Shown piece after piece: positions 9,184-17,456 of a DNA stretch of 36,535 bases (its first letter is position 1; each line of letters begins with the position of its first letter). Below the pieces are notes generated by a model that was given only the letters and a program-made list of their open reading frames with translations, had not been told where the DNA came from and searched no databases. The position numbers and the translations under genes were made by a program. The stretch is from an uncultured Prevotella sp. (GTDB lineage Bacteria > Bacteroidota > Bacteroidia > Bacteroidales > Bacteroidaceae), in assembly GCA_945873145.1 (NCBI GenBank), contig CAMCBZ010000028.1, positions 1 through 36,535 on the forward strand, read 5' to 3'.

Positions 9184-11031
9184 CTACTCCTCATAGTCGG
9201 CCTCCTTGTCAAGACTGCTCAGGAAGTTGTCAAGAACGTTTTGCTCTACGTCGCCCATGCGGAACTCTTTCTCTGCGTCTTTTCTGATCTCACTGATCCA
9301 AGCACGCCGGGCCTGGACATAGTCGTCGTGGATGCGCGCCGCATCCTCTAAGGTCAAGGTGGCAAGGCCGTAATAGTCGAGTATCAAGCGATAGGTCCAT
9401 GCCCACTGATAGTCGCGATAGTGATTGTGAATGTCGTGGAAACGCTCGTTGATCTTGTCCACGGTATCCAAGACACCTTGCTTGATGTCGTCGACAAGCC
9501 GCTGTTCCTCCGACACAGGCAACAGCATTCCCGAGAGATCCGCCCAGTCGCCAAGCCCCGTGTCGTCCGTGGGAGCAGTGAGTTCCGGGTCTTCTTTAAG
9601 TCTACGCTTGATCACGGCTCCCATATAGATGCGTAGCGCTACATCGTAGTATTTAATTCCCTTTTGCAGCGAATTGCCTTTGATGACATATTCATGGAAG
9701 TTGTAGCTCGACACGTCCTCACCGGAGGCTTTCCTCAGATCTTCCAAGATCTTCTTGCCTTTGACGATTTCCTGTACGGTAAACGGCGAGAGCCAGTCGA
9801 AGTTGACAATGCTCAGCTGGGCACCGGCAGGGCGCATATCGCGCTTGGGCCACTTGCGGATGTCGCGATAAAGGCCTACCGTGGTGATGTTGCGGCCGGG
9901 CGACAGATACATCGTCTCACCGTAAGCAATGAGATAGGAGAAGGGAAGGTTGCGCGTGTCGGGATGGTGCATGAGCTTGCCAAAGCAAACGCTGAAGGCG
10001 CCAATGGTGGCGGGCATGAGCAGATAAGCACCACTCGCCGTCTTTGTTCCACGCTCCAGGATGCCCCAATGCATCGGTCCCATCTTGTAAGCATGGTTGG
10101 AGAAGTTGGTGGCCGAGCCGGCATTGTAGAAGCTGAACTGTGCACCGATGAGCAGACTGCTCTTATGGTGACTGGCGGTAAACGGACCGCAGAAAGCGGC
10201 GCAAGCCTCGCCGTTGCTCATATAGCAGTTGGCAAAGAACACGCTCGCCGAAGCCGTGAAGCCATTGCTCAGCTGGCAAGCCTCACCCACAAAGCAGTCC
10301 TGCATCTTCACAGAGTTGATGATGCTGGATCCGTAGTTGATGATGGAGTTCTCACAGATGACACCTGTACCGATGTATACGTTGGCCTGCGGCGTAGAAA
10401 TAATCGTGCAGTCGCTCAGCCGCGAGGCTCCGTTGACTTCGCAGTCGTCGCCGATGACGGTATTGGTGATCTCCTTGGTGTTGATAATCTTCACCCGATT
10501 GCCCAAAGTACCACGCTCGGGCGAGGTCACGCGGATATCTTCTCTAACCATTCTGCGCAGGCAGTCCCGCAGTTCCTTGTCGTGAGCGTGCTTCACCATG
10601 AAGGCTGCTGTCTGACTGTTGAGGCGGTCAAAGAGCAGCACATTGCCCTCGCCGACCTCGTTCAGCACCGAGATGAGGTTGCCTTCTCCGTAAGTGGCGC
10701 CCTCGGTAGTCTCTATCGTACTGACATTGGAGATGTAGCAGCCATCACCAATGGTGTAGTTATTGATGTAGTTTCCGACATTCTCTATCAAACAGTTGTC
10801 GCCGACGGCAACATTGCGCAACGTCGCATTGTAGATGCCCGTATGCTTATAGAAATCCTTCGACACTTCGATACTGGTCTCGAAAACGCCCAGCGTAATC
10901 TCGCCATAGAACATCACACGGCGCAGAAACGTTGGCTGGAAGTCATCATCGACCTGTACGTTGCTCCAGTCCTCAGCCCAACAGCCATGGTCTTCAAGAA
11001 TCGTAATCTCTGTATCTGACAGTGTTCTCAT
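9184..11031 (-). CDS. DUF4954 family protein, left-handed beta-helix, function unknown
   Basis: The 615-residue protein has no signal peptide. Its first half is full of short hexapeptide-like turns (IGDGCYISNV, VIGDDCEVNG, YIGTGVICENS), typical of a left-handed parallel beta-helix as in acyltransferases and sugar nucleotidyltransferases. A conserved block around GSATNFSNHAYKMGPMHWG follows, and the C-terminal quarter is helical and charged. The family is common in Bacteroidota and is sometimes annotated as related to UDP-N-acetylglucosamine pyrophosphorylase. No N-terminal nucleotidyltransferase domain is present here, so that activity should not be assumed. It sits 72 nt after hflX and about 80 nt before the M16 gene, probably in the same transcript. 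Confidence 0.82.
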   Translation of the reverse strand: MRTLSDTEITILEDHGCWAEDWSNVQVDDDFQPTFLRRVMFYGEITLGVFETSIEVSKDFYKHTGIYNATLRNVAVGDNCLIENVGNYINNYTIGDGCYISNVSTIETTEGATYGEGNLISVLNEVGEGNVLLFDRLNSQTAAFMVKHAHDKELRDCLRRMVREDIRVTSPERGTLGNRVKIINTKEITNTVIGDDCEVNGASRLSDCTIISTPQANVYIGTGVICENSIINYGSSIINSVKMQDCFVGEACQLSNGFTASASVFFANCYMSNGEACAAFCGPFTASHHKSSLLIGAQFSFYNAGSATNFSNHAYKMGPMHWGILERGTKTASGAYLLMPATIGAFSVCFGKLMHHPDTRNLPFSYLIAYGETMYLSPGRNITTVGLYRDIRKWPKRDMRPAGAQLSIVNFDWLSPFTVQEIVKGKKILEDLRKASGEDVSSYNFHEYVIKGNSLQKGIKYYDVALRIYMGAVIKRRLKEDPELTAPTDDTGLGDWADLSGMLLPVSEEQRLVDDIKQGVLDTVDKINERFHDIHNHYRDYQWAWTYRLILDYYGLATLTLEDAARIHDDYVQARRAWISEIRKDAEKEFRMGDVEQNVLDNFLSSLDKEADYEE

Positions 11032-11103
11032 GCTTGTTGATCGTTTAACGTTGATTCATCATCCTTCCTTCTTCCATTCATCTTATGACTGATGCACATG
11101 CTG

Positions 11104-12357
11104 TTAATCGTCACTCATCTCAGGATAGAGGAAGTCGTTATAGGGATATTTCTGCACATGCAACTCACGCACACGTTTATAGAGCACATTGCGCATCTCG
11201 TCGATGTTTTGCTTCTCACGTGCTGAGATAAACAGACAATCGTCGCCTAAACGGGCCATCCACGTCTTCTTCAGATCGTCGAGCGTGCGGTTTTCCTTTG
11301 TCGGCGGTGTGAGGTCGTCAGGTTCTTTCTCTACCCAGTGGTAATTGTCGATCTTGTTAAACACGATGATAGTGGGCTTGTCAGAGCATCCCAGTTCCTT
11401 GAGCGTCTGATTGACCACCTCTATCTGTTCCTCAAAGTCGGGATGCGAGATGTCGACGACGTGCACAAGCAGATCAGCCTCGCGTACCTCGTCGAGCGTA
11501 GACTTGAATGAGTCTACCAAATCGGTAGGCAACTTACGGATAAACCCTACGGTGTCGGCCAAAAGAAACGGCAGATTGCCGATGACAACCTTTCGCACAG
11601 TGGTGTCAAGGGTAGCGAAGAGCTTGTTCTCAGCAAAGACTTCGCTCTTGGCCAACAGATTCATGATGGTAGACTTACCGACATTGGTGTAGCCGACAAG
11701 GGCCACACGAATGAGGCGTCCACGGTTTTTGCGCTGGGTGGTCTTCTGTTTGTCGATCTCTTCCAAGCGCTTTTTCAACAAGCTCATACGGTTGAGGATG
11801 ATACGACGGTCCATCTCGAGCTGGGTCTCGCCCGGTCCACGCAGTCCCACCGAACCTTTTCCGCCACCGGAACCGGAGCCGCCGCCCTGGCGCTCCAAGT
11901 GAGTCCACAGTCGCTGCAGGCGCGGAAGCATATAACGGTATTGCGCCAATTCCACCTGCGTCTTGGCGTTGGCAGTCTGCGCACGCATGGCGAAGATGTC
12001 GAGAATCAACGACGTACGGTCGAGAATCTTCACGTGCAATTCGTTTTCTATATTGCGGATCTGCTTCGCACTAAGCTCATCATCAAAGATGACCATACCG
12101 ATTTCTCGGTCGTTCTCTTCCTCGTCGTGGATATATTGCTTGATTTCCTCGAGTTTACCCTTTCCCACATAGCTGACAGCACTCGGTCCTCCCACACGCT
12201 GCGTAAAGCGTTTCACGGTGACAGCTCCGGCTGTGTCAGCGAGAAATTCCAGTTCGTCGAGATATTCTTTGGTCTTTGCCTCATCCTGCTGGGGCGTGAT
12301 AAGTCCCACCAAAACAGCAGTCTCGGCCTTTACCTCCGAAATAACAAATTCCTTCAT
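11104..12357 (-). CDS. hflX: HflX, ribosome-associated GTPase
   Basis: HflX binds the 50S subunit, hydrolyses GTP and splits or rescues stalled ribosomes, often after stress. From the ATG at 12357 the protein has 417 residues. The N-terminal HflX domain ends in the glycine-rich linker and GPGETQLEMDRR signature (about 158-185). A coiled segment follows, then the G domain with G1 GYTNVGKST at 222-230, G3 DTVGF at 268-272 and G4 NKID at 334-337. The frame stays open to 12408, but a good promoter (12386-12417) overlaps that extension, so MKEFVISE is the better start. Divergent from xylulokinase. Confidence 0.94.
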   Translation of the reverse strand: MKEFVISEVKAETAVLVGLITPQQDEAKTKEYLDELEFLADTAGAVTVKRFTQRVGGPSAVSYVGKGKLEEIKQYIHDEEENDREIGMVIFDDELSAKQIRNIENELHVKILDRTSLILDIFAMRAQTANAKTQVELAQYRYMLPRLQRLWTHLERQGGGSGSGGGKGSVGLRGPGETQLEMDRRIILNRMSLLKKRLEEIDKQKTTQRKNRGRLIRVALVGYTNVGKSTIMNLLAKSEVFAENKLFATLDTTVRKVVIGNLPFLLADTVGFIRKLPTDLVDSFKSTLDEVREADLLVHVVDISHPDFEEQIEVVNQTLKELGCSDKPTIIVFNKIDNYHWVEKEPDDLTPPTKENRTLDDLKKTWMARLGDDCLFISAREKQNIDEMRNVLYKRVRELHVQKYPYNDFLYPEMSDD

Positions 12358-12385
12358 ATAATAATATAATGTATATACGTTAGTG

Positions 12386-12417
12386 CAAATGTACGCTATT
12401 TCCACCACATCTGCAAA
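12386..12417 (-). promoter_or_regulatory. sigma-ABfr promoter for hflX
   Basis: The minus strand shows a -33 TTTG (12414-12417) and a -7 TACATTTG (12386-12393) separated by 20 nt. It lies about 30 nt before the hflX ATG at 12357 and fixes the start choice. Confidence 0.75.
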
Positions 12418-12517
12418 TTTTATAAGTAAAAATAGAATTGAGAAAAGGCTATTGTATCAAATTCTTCATCATTCGTTTCATTTGCCCTTTCGATAAAGTT
12501 AAAAGGACAAAAAAACG

Positions 12518-12547
12518 TTTGCAAATGATTTGAAAACATTATCTTTG
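12518..12547 (+). promoter_or_regulatory. sigma-ABfr promoter for xylulokinase gene
   Basis: A -33 TTTG (12518-12521) and a -7 TATCTTTG (12540-12547) are separated by 18 nt, with about 66 nt of leader before the ATG. The element faces away from the hflX promoter, so the two genes share one divergent regulatory region. Confidence 0.7.
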
Positions 12548-12613
12548 CACTCATAAAACGAGTCAAAAATACGAAACCGAAGCACCTTCGGTCTCTAATA
12601 ACCAACCTGAATC

Positions 12614-14113
12614 ATGAGCAAACAATATCTTTTAGGATTCGACGTAGGCTCCAGTAGCGTGAAGGCTTCACTTGTCGACGCTGAAACAGGAGCAATGGCT
12701 GCCACAGCCTTCTTTCCCGAACATGAAGCACCCATCAGGGCTGTCAAACCGGGATGGGCTGAACAAGACCCACAGATGTGGTGGAACAACGCCAAACTGG
12801 CTTTACAGAAGATCATGGCTGAGACAGGAGCTAAAGGAGAAGACGTCAAAGCCATCGGCATCTCTTACCAGATGCACGGTCTCGTCGTCGTGGACAAAGA
12901 ACTCAAACCACTGCGCGACGCCATCATCTGGTGCGACTCCCGTGCCGTACCTTACGGAGAGCGGGCCTTCAACGACCTTGGACACGACTACTGTCTCAAA
13001 CATCTGCTCAACTCACCGGGCAACTTCACGGCAGCCAAACTGGCGTGGGTGAAGGAGAACGAGCCGGAGATCTTTGACCATATCTATAAGATCATGCTGC
13101 CCGGAGACTACATTGCCATGCGTCTCAGCGGCGAGCCCAACACCACCATCGGCGGACTGAGCGAAGGCATCCTTTGGGATTTCGTGGAGAAGAAACCTTC
13201 CGAGAAACTGATGAACTACTTCGGCTTTCCTCACGACATCCTGCCCGACATCGTTCCAACCTTTGCCGTACAAAGTCAAGTCTGCGAGGCCGCAGCGAAA
13301 GAGCTCGGTCTGAAGGCCGGCACACCGATCAGCTATCGTGGTGGCGACCAGCCGAACAATGCATTAAGCCTCAACGTTCTCAAGCCGGGAGAGATCGCCT
13401 CTACAGCAGGAACCTCCGGTGTCGTCTATGGCGTATTGGGAGAGATCGGTTACGACAAGAAATCACGTGTGAACACCTTCGCCCATGTCAACTACACCCC
13501 GGAGCAGACTCGTCTCGGCGTCTTGCTGTGTATTAATGGTACCGGCATCCTCAACGCTTGGGTACGACGCAACATTGCATCGGAAGGAATGAGCTATCAG
13601 GACATGAACGACATGGCCGACACAGTGTCTATCGGCAGCGACGGACTCTCTATCATTCCTTTCGGCAATGGTGCCGAGCGAGTCTTGGAGAACAAGGAAA
13701 TCGGTTGCTCCGTCCACGGCTTGAACTTCAACACCCATACACGCGCCCATCTCATGCGTGCTGCTCAGGAAGGCATCGTCTTCTCTTTCTGCTATGGCAT
13801 GGAGATCATGCGGCAGATGGGCATGAACATCAATAAGATCCACGCCGGACGCGCCAACATGTTCCTCAATCCAATGTTCCGCAACACACTCGCCTCTACC
13901 AGTGGCGCTACCATCGAACTCTATGAGACCGACGGCAGTATGGGCGCTGCGAAAGGTGCCGGCATCGGCTGCGGCCTCTATAAAAACGAAGAGGAAGCCT
14001 TCGCATCACTCAAGAAACTCGCTGTCATCGAACCAGATGAGAAACATGTATCTGAATATCTCGATGCTTACGCAAGATGGAAAGACGTGCTCGCTCGCGC
14101 AGAGAAAGCATAG
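12614..14113 (+). CDS. xylB: xylulokinase (FGGY carbohydrate kinase)
   Basis: The enzyme phosphorylates D-xylulose to xylulose 5-phosphate with ATP, feeding the pentose phosphate pathway. The 499-residue protein has the FGGY fold: the N-terminal phosphate loop DVGSSSVK at 10-17, the substrate-side MHG at 87-89 in a SYQMHGLVVV strand, WCDSR near 107-110, and GGDQPNNA with the expected catalytic Asp at 245. The adenosine region ASTAGTSGVVYG and the C-terminal GAAKGAGIG follow. Length and motifs fit xylulokinase better than glycerol or ribulose kinase, though FGGY substrates cannot be fixed fully by eye. Xylose isomerase and a xylose transporter are not adjacent. Confidence 0.88.
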   Translation: MSKQYLLGFDVGSSSVKASLVDAETGAMAATAFFPEHEAPIRAVKPGWAEQDPQMWWNNAKLALQKIMAETGAKGEDVKAIGISYQMHGLVVVDKELKPLRDAIIWCDSRAVPYGERAFNDLGHDYCLKHLLNSPGNFTAAKLAWVKENEPEIFDHIYKIMLPGDYIAMRLSGEPNTTIGGLSEGILWDFVEKKPSEKLMNYFGFPHDILPDIVPTFAVQSQVCEAAAKELGLKAGTPISYRGGDQPNNALSLNVLKPGEIASTAGTSGVVYGVLGEIGYDKKSRVNTFAHVNYTPEQTRLGVLLCINGTGILNAWVRRNIASEGMSYQDMNDMADTVSIGSDGLSIIPFGNGAERVLENKEIGCSVHGLNFNTHTRAHLMRAAQEGIVFSFCYGMEIMRQMGMNINKIHAGRANMFLNPMFRNTLASTSGATIELYETDGSMGAAKGAGIGCGLYKNEEEAFASLKKLAVIEPDEKHVSEYLDAYARWKDVLARAEKA

Positions 14114-14156
14114 TCAAAACTTTAAAACAAAGAATAGAACTCGCAATGAAAGCATA

Positions 14157-14186
14157 GGTAAAGGCAGTGTAAAGCCGTCCTTTACC
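14157..14186 (+). other. hairpin downstream of xylB
   Basis: A perfect 8-bp stem (14157-14164 with 14179-14186) has a 14-nt loop. It is followed by only a weak T stretch, so it may stabilise the 3' end rather than terminate alone. Confidence 0.45.
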
Positions 14187-14222
14187 TTCTGTATAGCATA
14201 CCTCTAACTGTTGTCATTATAA

Positions 14223-14278
14223 GAGTCGGGAGATTTGTCACTGCCATATCAGCAGTACGAACCTCCCTACTCCTTTTC
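14223..14278 (+). terminator. long hairpin, probable xylB terminator
   Basis: An outer 10-nt arm pair with one mismatch (14223-14232 with 14263-14272) encloses an inner perfect 5-bp stem (14240-14244 with 14252-14256). CCTTTTCTG follows immediately. It ends before the purH promoter, so it most likely separates xylB from the purH-mre transcript. Confidence 0.6.
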
Positions 14279-14352
14279 TGCCCTCATCAGCCTTTTAACG
14301 TTTTCTAATTGTAATTTCTCGATAAAAGCCTTAGTAATTACTCAAAAATTAG

Positions 14353-14360
14353 TAACTTTG
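14353..14360 (+). promoter_or_regulatory. sigma-ABfr -7 element (TAACTTTG) for purH
   Basis: TAACTTTG matches TAnnTTTG and lies about 30 nt upstream of the ATG at 14391. The -33 position holds only TTAG (14331-14334), so the upstream box is weak. Its place inside the open frame upstream of Met 14391 argues against the longer start at 14235. Confidence 0.6.
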
Positions 14361-14390
14361 CACATCCAATATTTTAACGTACGGAATAAT

Positions 14391-14987
14391 ATGGCTGAAA
14401 CAAAAGAAATTAAGACTGCGCTTATCTCCGTTTTCCATAAGGATGGACTGGAGGATATCCTTGCAAAACTCCATGAGCAAGGAGTAAAGTTCCTTAGCAC
14501 AGGTGGTACACAAAAGTTCATTGAAGGCTTGGGCTACCCATGCCAGAAGGTTGAAGACGTAACTACATATCCTTCTATCTTGGGTGGTCGTGTCAAGACA
14601 TTGCACCCGAAGATCTTTGGAGGCATCCTTGCACGCCGCGACAACGCCGGAGATCAGGAGCAGATGAAAGAATACGATATACCTGCCATCGACTTGGTCA
14701 TCGTGGATCTCTATCCATTTGAGCAGACTGTCGCAAGCGGGGCTTCCGAGCAGGACATCATTGAGAAGATCGACATCGGCGGCATCTCTCTCATCCGCGC
14801 CGGCGCAAAGAACTTCAAAGACGTGGTCATCGTGCCCAGCAAGGCAGAATATCCATTGCTCCTTGACATTCTCAACAAGAAAGGCGCAAAGACAGACATC
14901 GAGGACCGCAAGATGTTTGCAGAGCATGCCTTTGGCGTGAGCAGCCATTACGACACCGCTATTCATAACTGGTTTGCAAAGAAATAA
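14391..14987 (+). CDS. purH: single-domain PurH: IMP cyclohydrolase (MGS-like) domain only
   Basis: The protein has 198 residues from MAETKEIKTALISVFHKDG. It matches the N-terminal IMP cyclohydrolase half of bifunctional PurH, which closes FAICAR to IMP in the last step of purine synthesis. The active-site regions are present: STGGTQKFIE, GGRVKTLHPKIFGGIL (Arg and Lys), VDLYPFEQTV (Tyr), and DIGGISLIRAGAKNFKDV (Asp and Lys). The stop falls just after HYDTAIHNWF, where the AICAR transformylase domain normally begins. mreB starts 25 nt later, so no transformylase remnant follows. The transformylase must be encoded elsewhere. First gene of the probable purH-mreBCD-mrdA-rodA transcript. Confidence 0.88.
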   Translation: MAETKEIKTALISVFHKDGLEDILAKLHEQGVKFLSTGGTQKFIEGLGYPCQKVEDVTTYPSILGGRVKTLHPKIFGGILARRDNAGDQEQMKEYDIPAIDLVIVDLYPFEQTVASGASEQDIIEKIDIGGISLIRAGAKNFKDVVIVPSKAEYPLLLDILNKKGAKTDIEDRKMFAEHAFGVSSHYDTAIHNWFAKK

Positions 14988-15012
14988 TCACTTAAGAATC
15001 AATAAATAAGAA

Positions 15013-16035
15013 ATGGGATTCTTTTCATTCATTCAAGAAATCGCCATGGATCTTGGCACCGCCAACACCATCATCATCAGCGATGATAAGATTGTTGTTG
15101 ACGAGCCTTCGGTAGTGGCTCTTGACCGTCGCACTGACAAGATGATCGCCGTCGGTGAGAAGGCTAAGATGATGTACGAAAAAACACACGACAACATACG
15201 CACGATCCGCCCGCTCCGCGACGGTGTGATCGCTGACTTCACGGCTTGCGAGCAGATGATGCGTGGCTTAATCAAGATGGTACACACGGGTTCCCGCCTG
15301 TTCTCTCCGTCTTTGCGCATGGTCATCGGCGTACCTTCCGGCTCTACCGAGGTGGAGCTTCGTGCTGTCCGCGACTCTGCTGAGCACGCCGACGGACGCG
15401 ATGTCTATCTGATCTTCGAGCCTATGGCAGCCGCTATCGGCATTGGCATCGATGTAGAAGCACCGGAAGGCAACATGATCGTCGACATCGGCGGTGGTTC
15501 TACCGAGATTGCCGTAATCTCTCTCGGCGGCATTGTGAGCAACAACTCCATCCGTATTGCAGGCGATGACCTGACAGCCGACATCCAAGAGTACATGAGC
15601 CGCCAGCACAACGTGAAGGTTTCCGAACGTATGGCTGAGCGCATCAAGATCCATGTGGGTTCTGCGCTGACCGACTTAGGCGACGAGGCTCCCGAGGACT
15701 ATATCGTGCACGGACCAAACCGTATCACCGCACTGCCTATGGAAGTGCCCGTCTGCTATCAGGAGATCGCACACTGCCTTGACAAGACAGTGGCCAAGAT
15801 CGAGAATGCAGTGCTCTCCGCTTTGGAGTCCACACCACCAGAGCTCTATGCCGACATCGTGAAGAACGGCATCTACCTCACCGGCGGTGGCGCTTTGCTG
15901 CGCGGTCTTGACAAGCGTCTGCAAGACAAGATTAGCATTCCATTCCATATCGCCGATGACCCACTCCACAGTGTGGCCAAAGGTGCAGGCATTGCCCTGA
16001 AGAACGTCAACAGATTCTCATTCTTGATGAGATAA
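15013..16035 (+). CDS. mreB: MreB, actin-like cell-shape protein
   Basis: MreB forms ATP-dependent filaments under the inner membrane that guide lateral wall synthesis. The 340-residue length is normal. The actin-fold ATP motifs are present: DLGTANT at 13-19, DIGGGSTEIAV at 158-168 and the C-terminal adenosine motif ITGGG-like YLTGGGALLRGLD. The start is MGFFSFIQEIAMDLG, in good agreement with the family. It is followed by mreC after 9 nt. Co-transcription with purH upstream is likely because the 25-nt gap contains no promoter. Confidence 0.97.
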   Translation: MGFFSFIQEIAMDLGTANTIIISDDKIVVDEPSVVALDRRTDKMIAVGEKAKMMYEKTHDNIRTIRPLRDGVIADFTACEQMMRGLIKMVHTGSRLFSPSLRMVIGVPSGSTEVELRAVRDSAEHADGRDVYLIFEPMAAAIGIGIDVEAPEGNMIVDIGGGSTEIAVISLGGIVSNNSIRIAGDDLTADIQEYMSRQHNVKVSERMAERIKIHVGSALTDLGDEAPEDYIVHGPNRITALPMEVPVCYQEIAHCLDKTVAKIENAVLSALESTPPELYADIVKNGIYLTGGGALLRGLDKRLQDKISIPFHIADDPLHSVAKGAGIALKNVNRFSFLMR

Positions 16036-16044
16036 AAGCTATCC

Positions 16045-16911
16045 ATGCGCAACTTAGTAGAATTTCTTGCCAAACACAATCACTGGTTTGTCTTTTTAAT
16101 TCTGGAAGTATTCAGCCTGATACTGTTGTTTCAATACAACAGCTATCAAGGCAGCGTATGGTTTTCTACGGCAAACGCAGCAGCAGGCAAGCTGCTCAGT
16201 TGGGAAGCGGACATCGAGTCTTTCCTCTCCATGTCCAAAGCCAACCAAGAGCTCACCCAGCGCAACCTCTATCTCGAGCAGCAGGTGAAGACCTTGTCCA
16301 AGCAGCTTACCAATGCTACCAAAGACTCCAATTGGGTACATCGCAACCAACTTGACATCCTCAAAGGCTATCATCTCATCCCCGCTCAGGTGGTGAGTAA
16401 CTCCATCGACCGCCACGACAACCTCATCACCATAGACAAAGGTAGTCTCGACGGTGTGAAGAAGGACATGGGTGTAGCCTGTGGTACAGGTGTAGTAGGT
16501 ATCGTCTATTTAGTGTCACCTCACTATTCCGTCGTCATCCCAGCGTTGAATACCGAGTCAAACATCAGTTGCCAGATCAAGGGTCGTGGCTATTTCGGCT
16601 ATCTTCGGTGGTATGGTGGCAACAGCAAACTGGCCTACGTCGAGGATGTGCCGCGCCATGCACGCTTCCGCCTGTACGACTGGGTAGAGACGAGTGGCTA
16701 TTCCTCCGTCTTCCCTCCAGGTATTGCCGTAGGAAAGATACTCCATGTCTACAACTCAGCAGACGGTGTGTCCTATCGTCTGCAAGTGGAACTGTCGACC
16801 GACTTTGGCAAGCTGCGTGATGTCTGTGTCATTGACAACAAACCAGTATTGGAAAGACTTGACGCACTGCGCGCCGCACAAGACTCGTTGAAACCGAAAG
16901 AAGACAAATAG
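16045..16911 (+). CDS. mreC: MreC, rod-shape protein
   Basis: The 288-residue bitopic membrane protein has one transmembrane segment near residues 13-31, a coiled-coil stretch near 60-95 (ANQELTQRNLYLEQQVKTL) and a periplasmic double beta-barrel. The conserved GVKKDMGVACGTGVVGIV region and the GYLRWYGGN segment lie in the barrel. MreC links MreB to PBP2 and activates the elongasome. Two bases separate it from mreD, indicating translational coupling. Confidence 0.93.
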   Translation: MRNLVEFLAKHNHWFVFLILEVFSLILLFQYNSYQGSVWFSTANAAAGKLLSWEADIESFLSMSKANQELTQRNLYLEQQVKTLSKQLTNATKDSNWVHRNQLDILKGYHLIPAQVVSNSIDRHDNLITIDKGSLDGVKKDMGVACGTGVVGIVYLVSPHYSVVIPALNTESNISCQIKGRGYFGYLRWYGGNSKLAYVEDVPRHARFRLYDWVETSGYSSVFPPGIAVGKILHVYNSADGVSYRLQVELSTDFGKLRDVCVIDNKPVLERLDALRAAQDSLKPKEDK

Positions 16912-16913
16912 AA

Positions 16914-17417
16914 ATGAACATAGACTTTCTTAAAAGGCTGTTGCTTTTTATCGTGCTATTGCTCGTACAGGTGCTTGTCCTCAATCACATCCATCTGTTC
17001 GACTATGCCACGCCATTGTTGTATATCTATTTTGTCATCAGCTTCAACCGCAACTATCCCAAATGGGCCATCATGGTGTGGAGCTTCCTCTTAGGCTTAA
17101 GCATTGACATCTTTGCCAACACTCCAGGAGTGGCAGCAGCGTCGATGACCCTGCTGGGACTGCTACAGCCCTACGTGCTGGAGCTTTTCATGCAACGCGA
17201 CAGTGACGATACGCTGCAACCGGCCATCTTTACCATGGGAATGCCAAAGTACGTCTACTTCACATTGATCTTGACGTTTATCTACTGTTTGGTGTTCTTC
17301 ACTGTAGAGATGTTCTCTTTCTTCAATTGGGGACAATGGTTTCTGTGTGTCATCACCAGCACGATACTCTCGGCAGTGCTCATCCTCGTAGTGGATAACT
17401 TACGCAAGAAAGCTTAA
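16914..17417 (+). CDS. mreD: MreD, rod-shape membrane protein
   Basis: A 167-residue polytopic membrane protein with about five hydrophobic helices and few charged residues. It has the MreD-like LSIDIFANTPGVAAASMTLLG loop region, which shares the family pattern of an Asp/Gly-rich turn before a helix. MreD is the integral membrane partner of MreC in the elongation machinery. Position between mreC and mrdA supports the assignment, since MreD sequences diverge strongly. Confidence 0.88.
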   Translation: MNIDFLKRLLLFIVLLLVQVLVLNHIHLFDYATPLLYIYFVISFNRNYPKWAIMVWSFLLGLSIDIFANTPGVAAASMTLLGLLQPYVLELFMQRDSDDTLQPAIFTMGMPKYVYFTLILTFIYCLVFFTVEMFSFFNWGQWFLCVITSTILSAVLILVVDNLRKKA

Positions 17418-17456
17418 ACTCCTTTTTTAGGATCAAAGCCTGGAAGGATTGTAGGT

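Noticed and set aside
9664..11019. 451-residue open frame on the plus strand
   Set aside because: Antisense to the DUF4954 gene, with no signal peptide or recognisable domain; a shadow frame.
12358..12408. Longer N-terminus for HflX starting at 12408
   Set aside because: A well-spaced promoter overlaps this stretch, and the added residues are unlike HflX proteins.
14940..15013. Frameshift that truncated purH
   Set aside because: Only 25 nt separate the stop from mreB, which is intact. No transformylase sequence is found in any frame downstream, so this is a clean single-domain gene rather than a frameshift.
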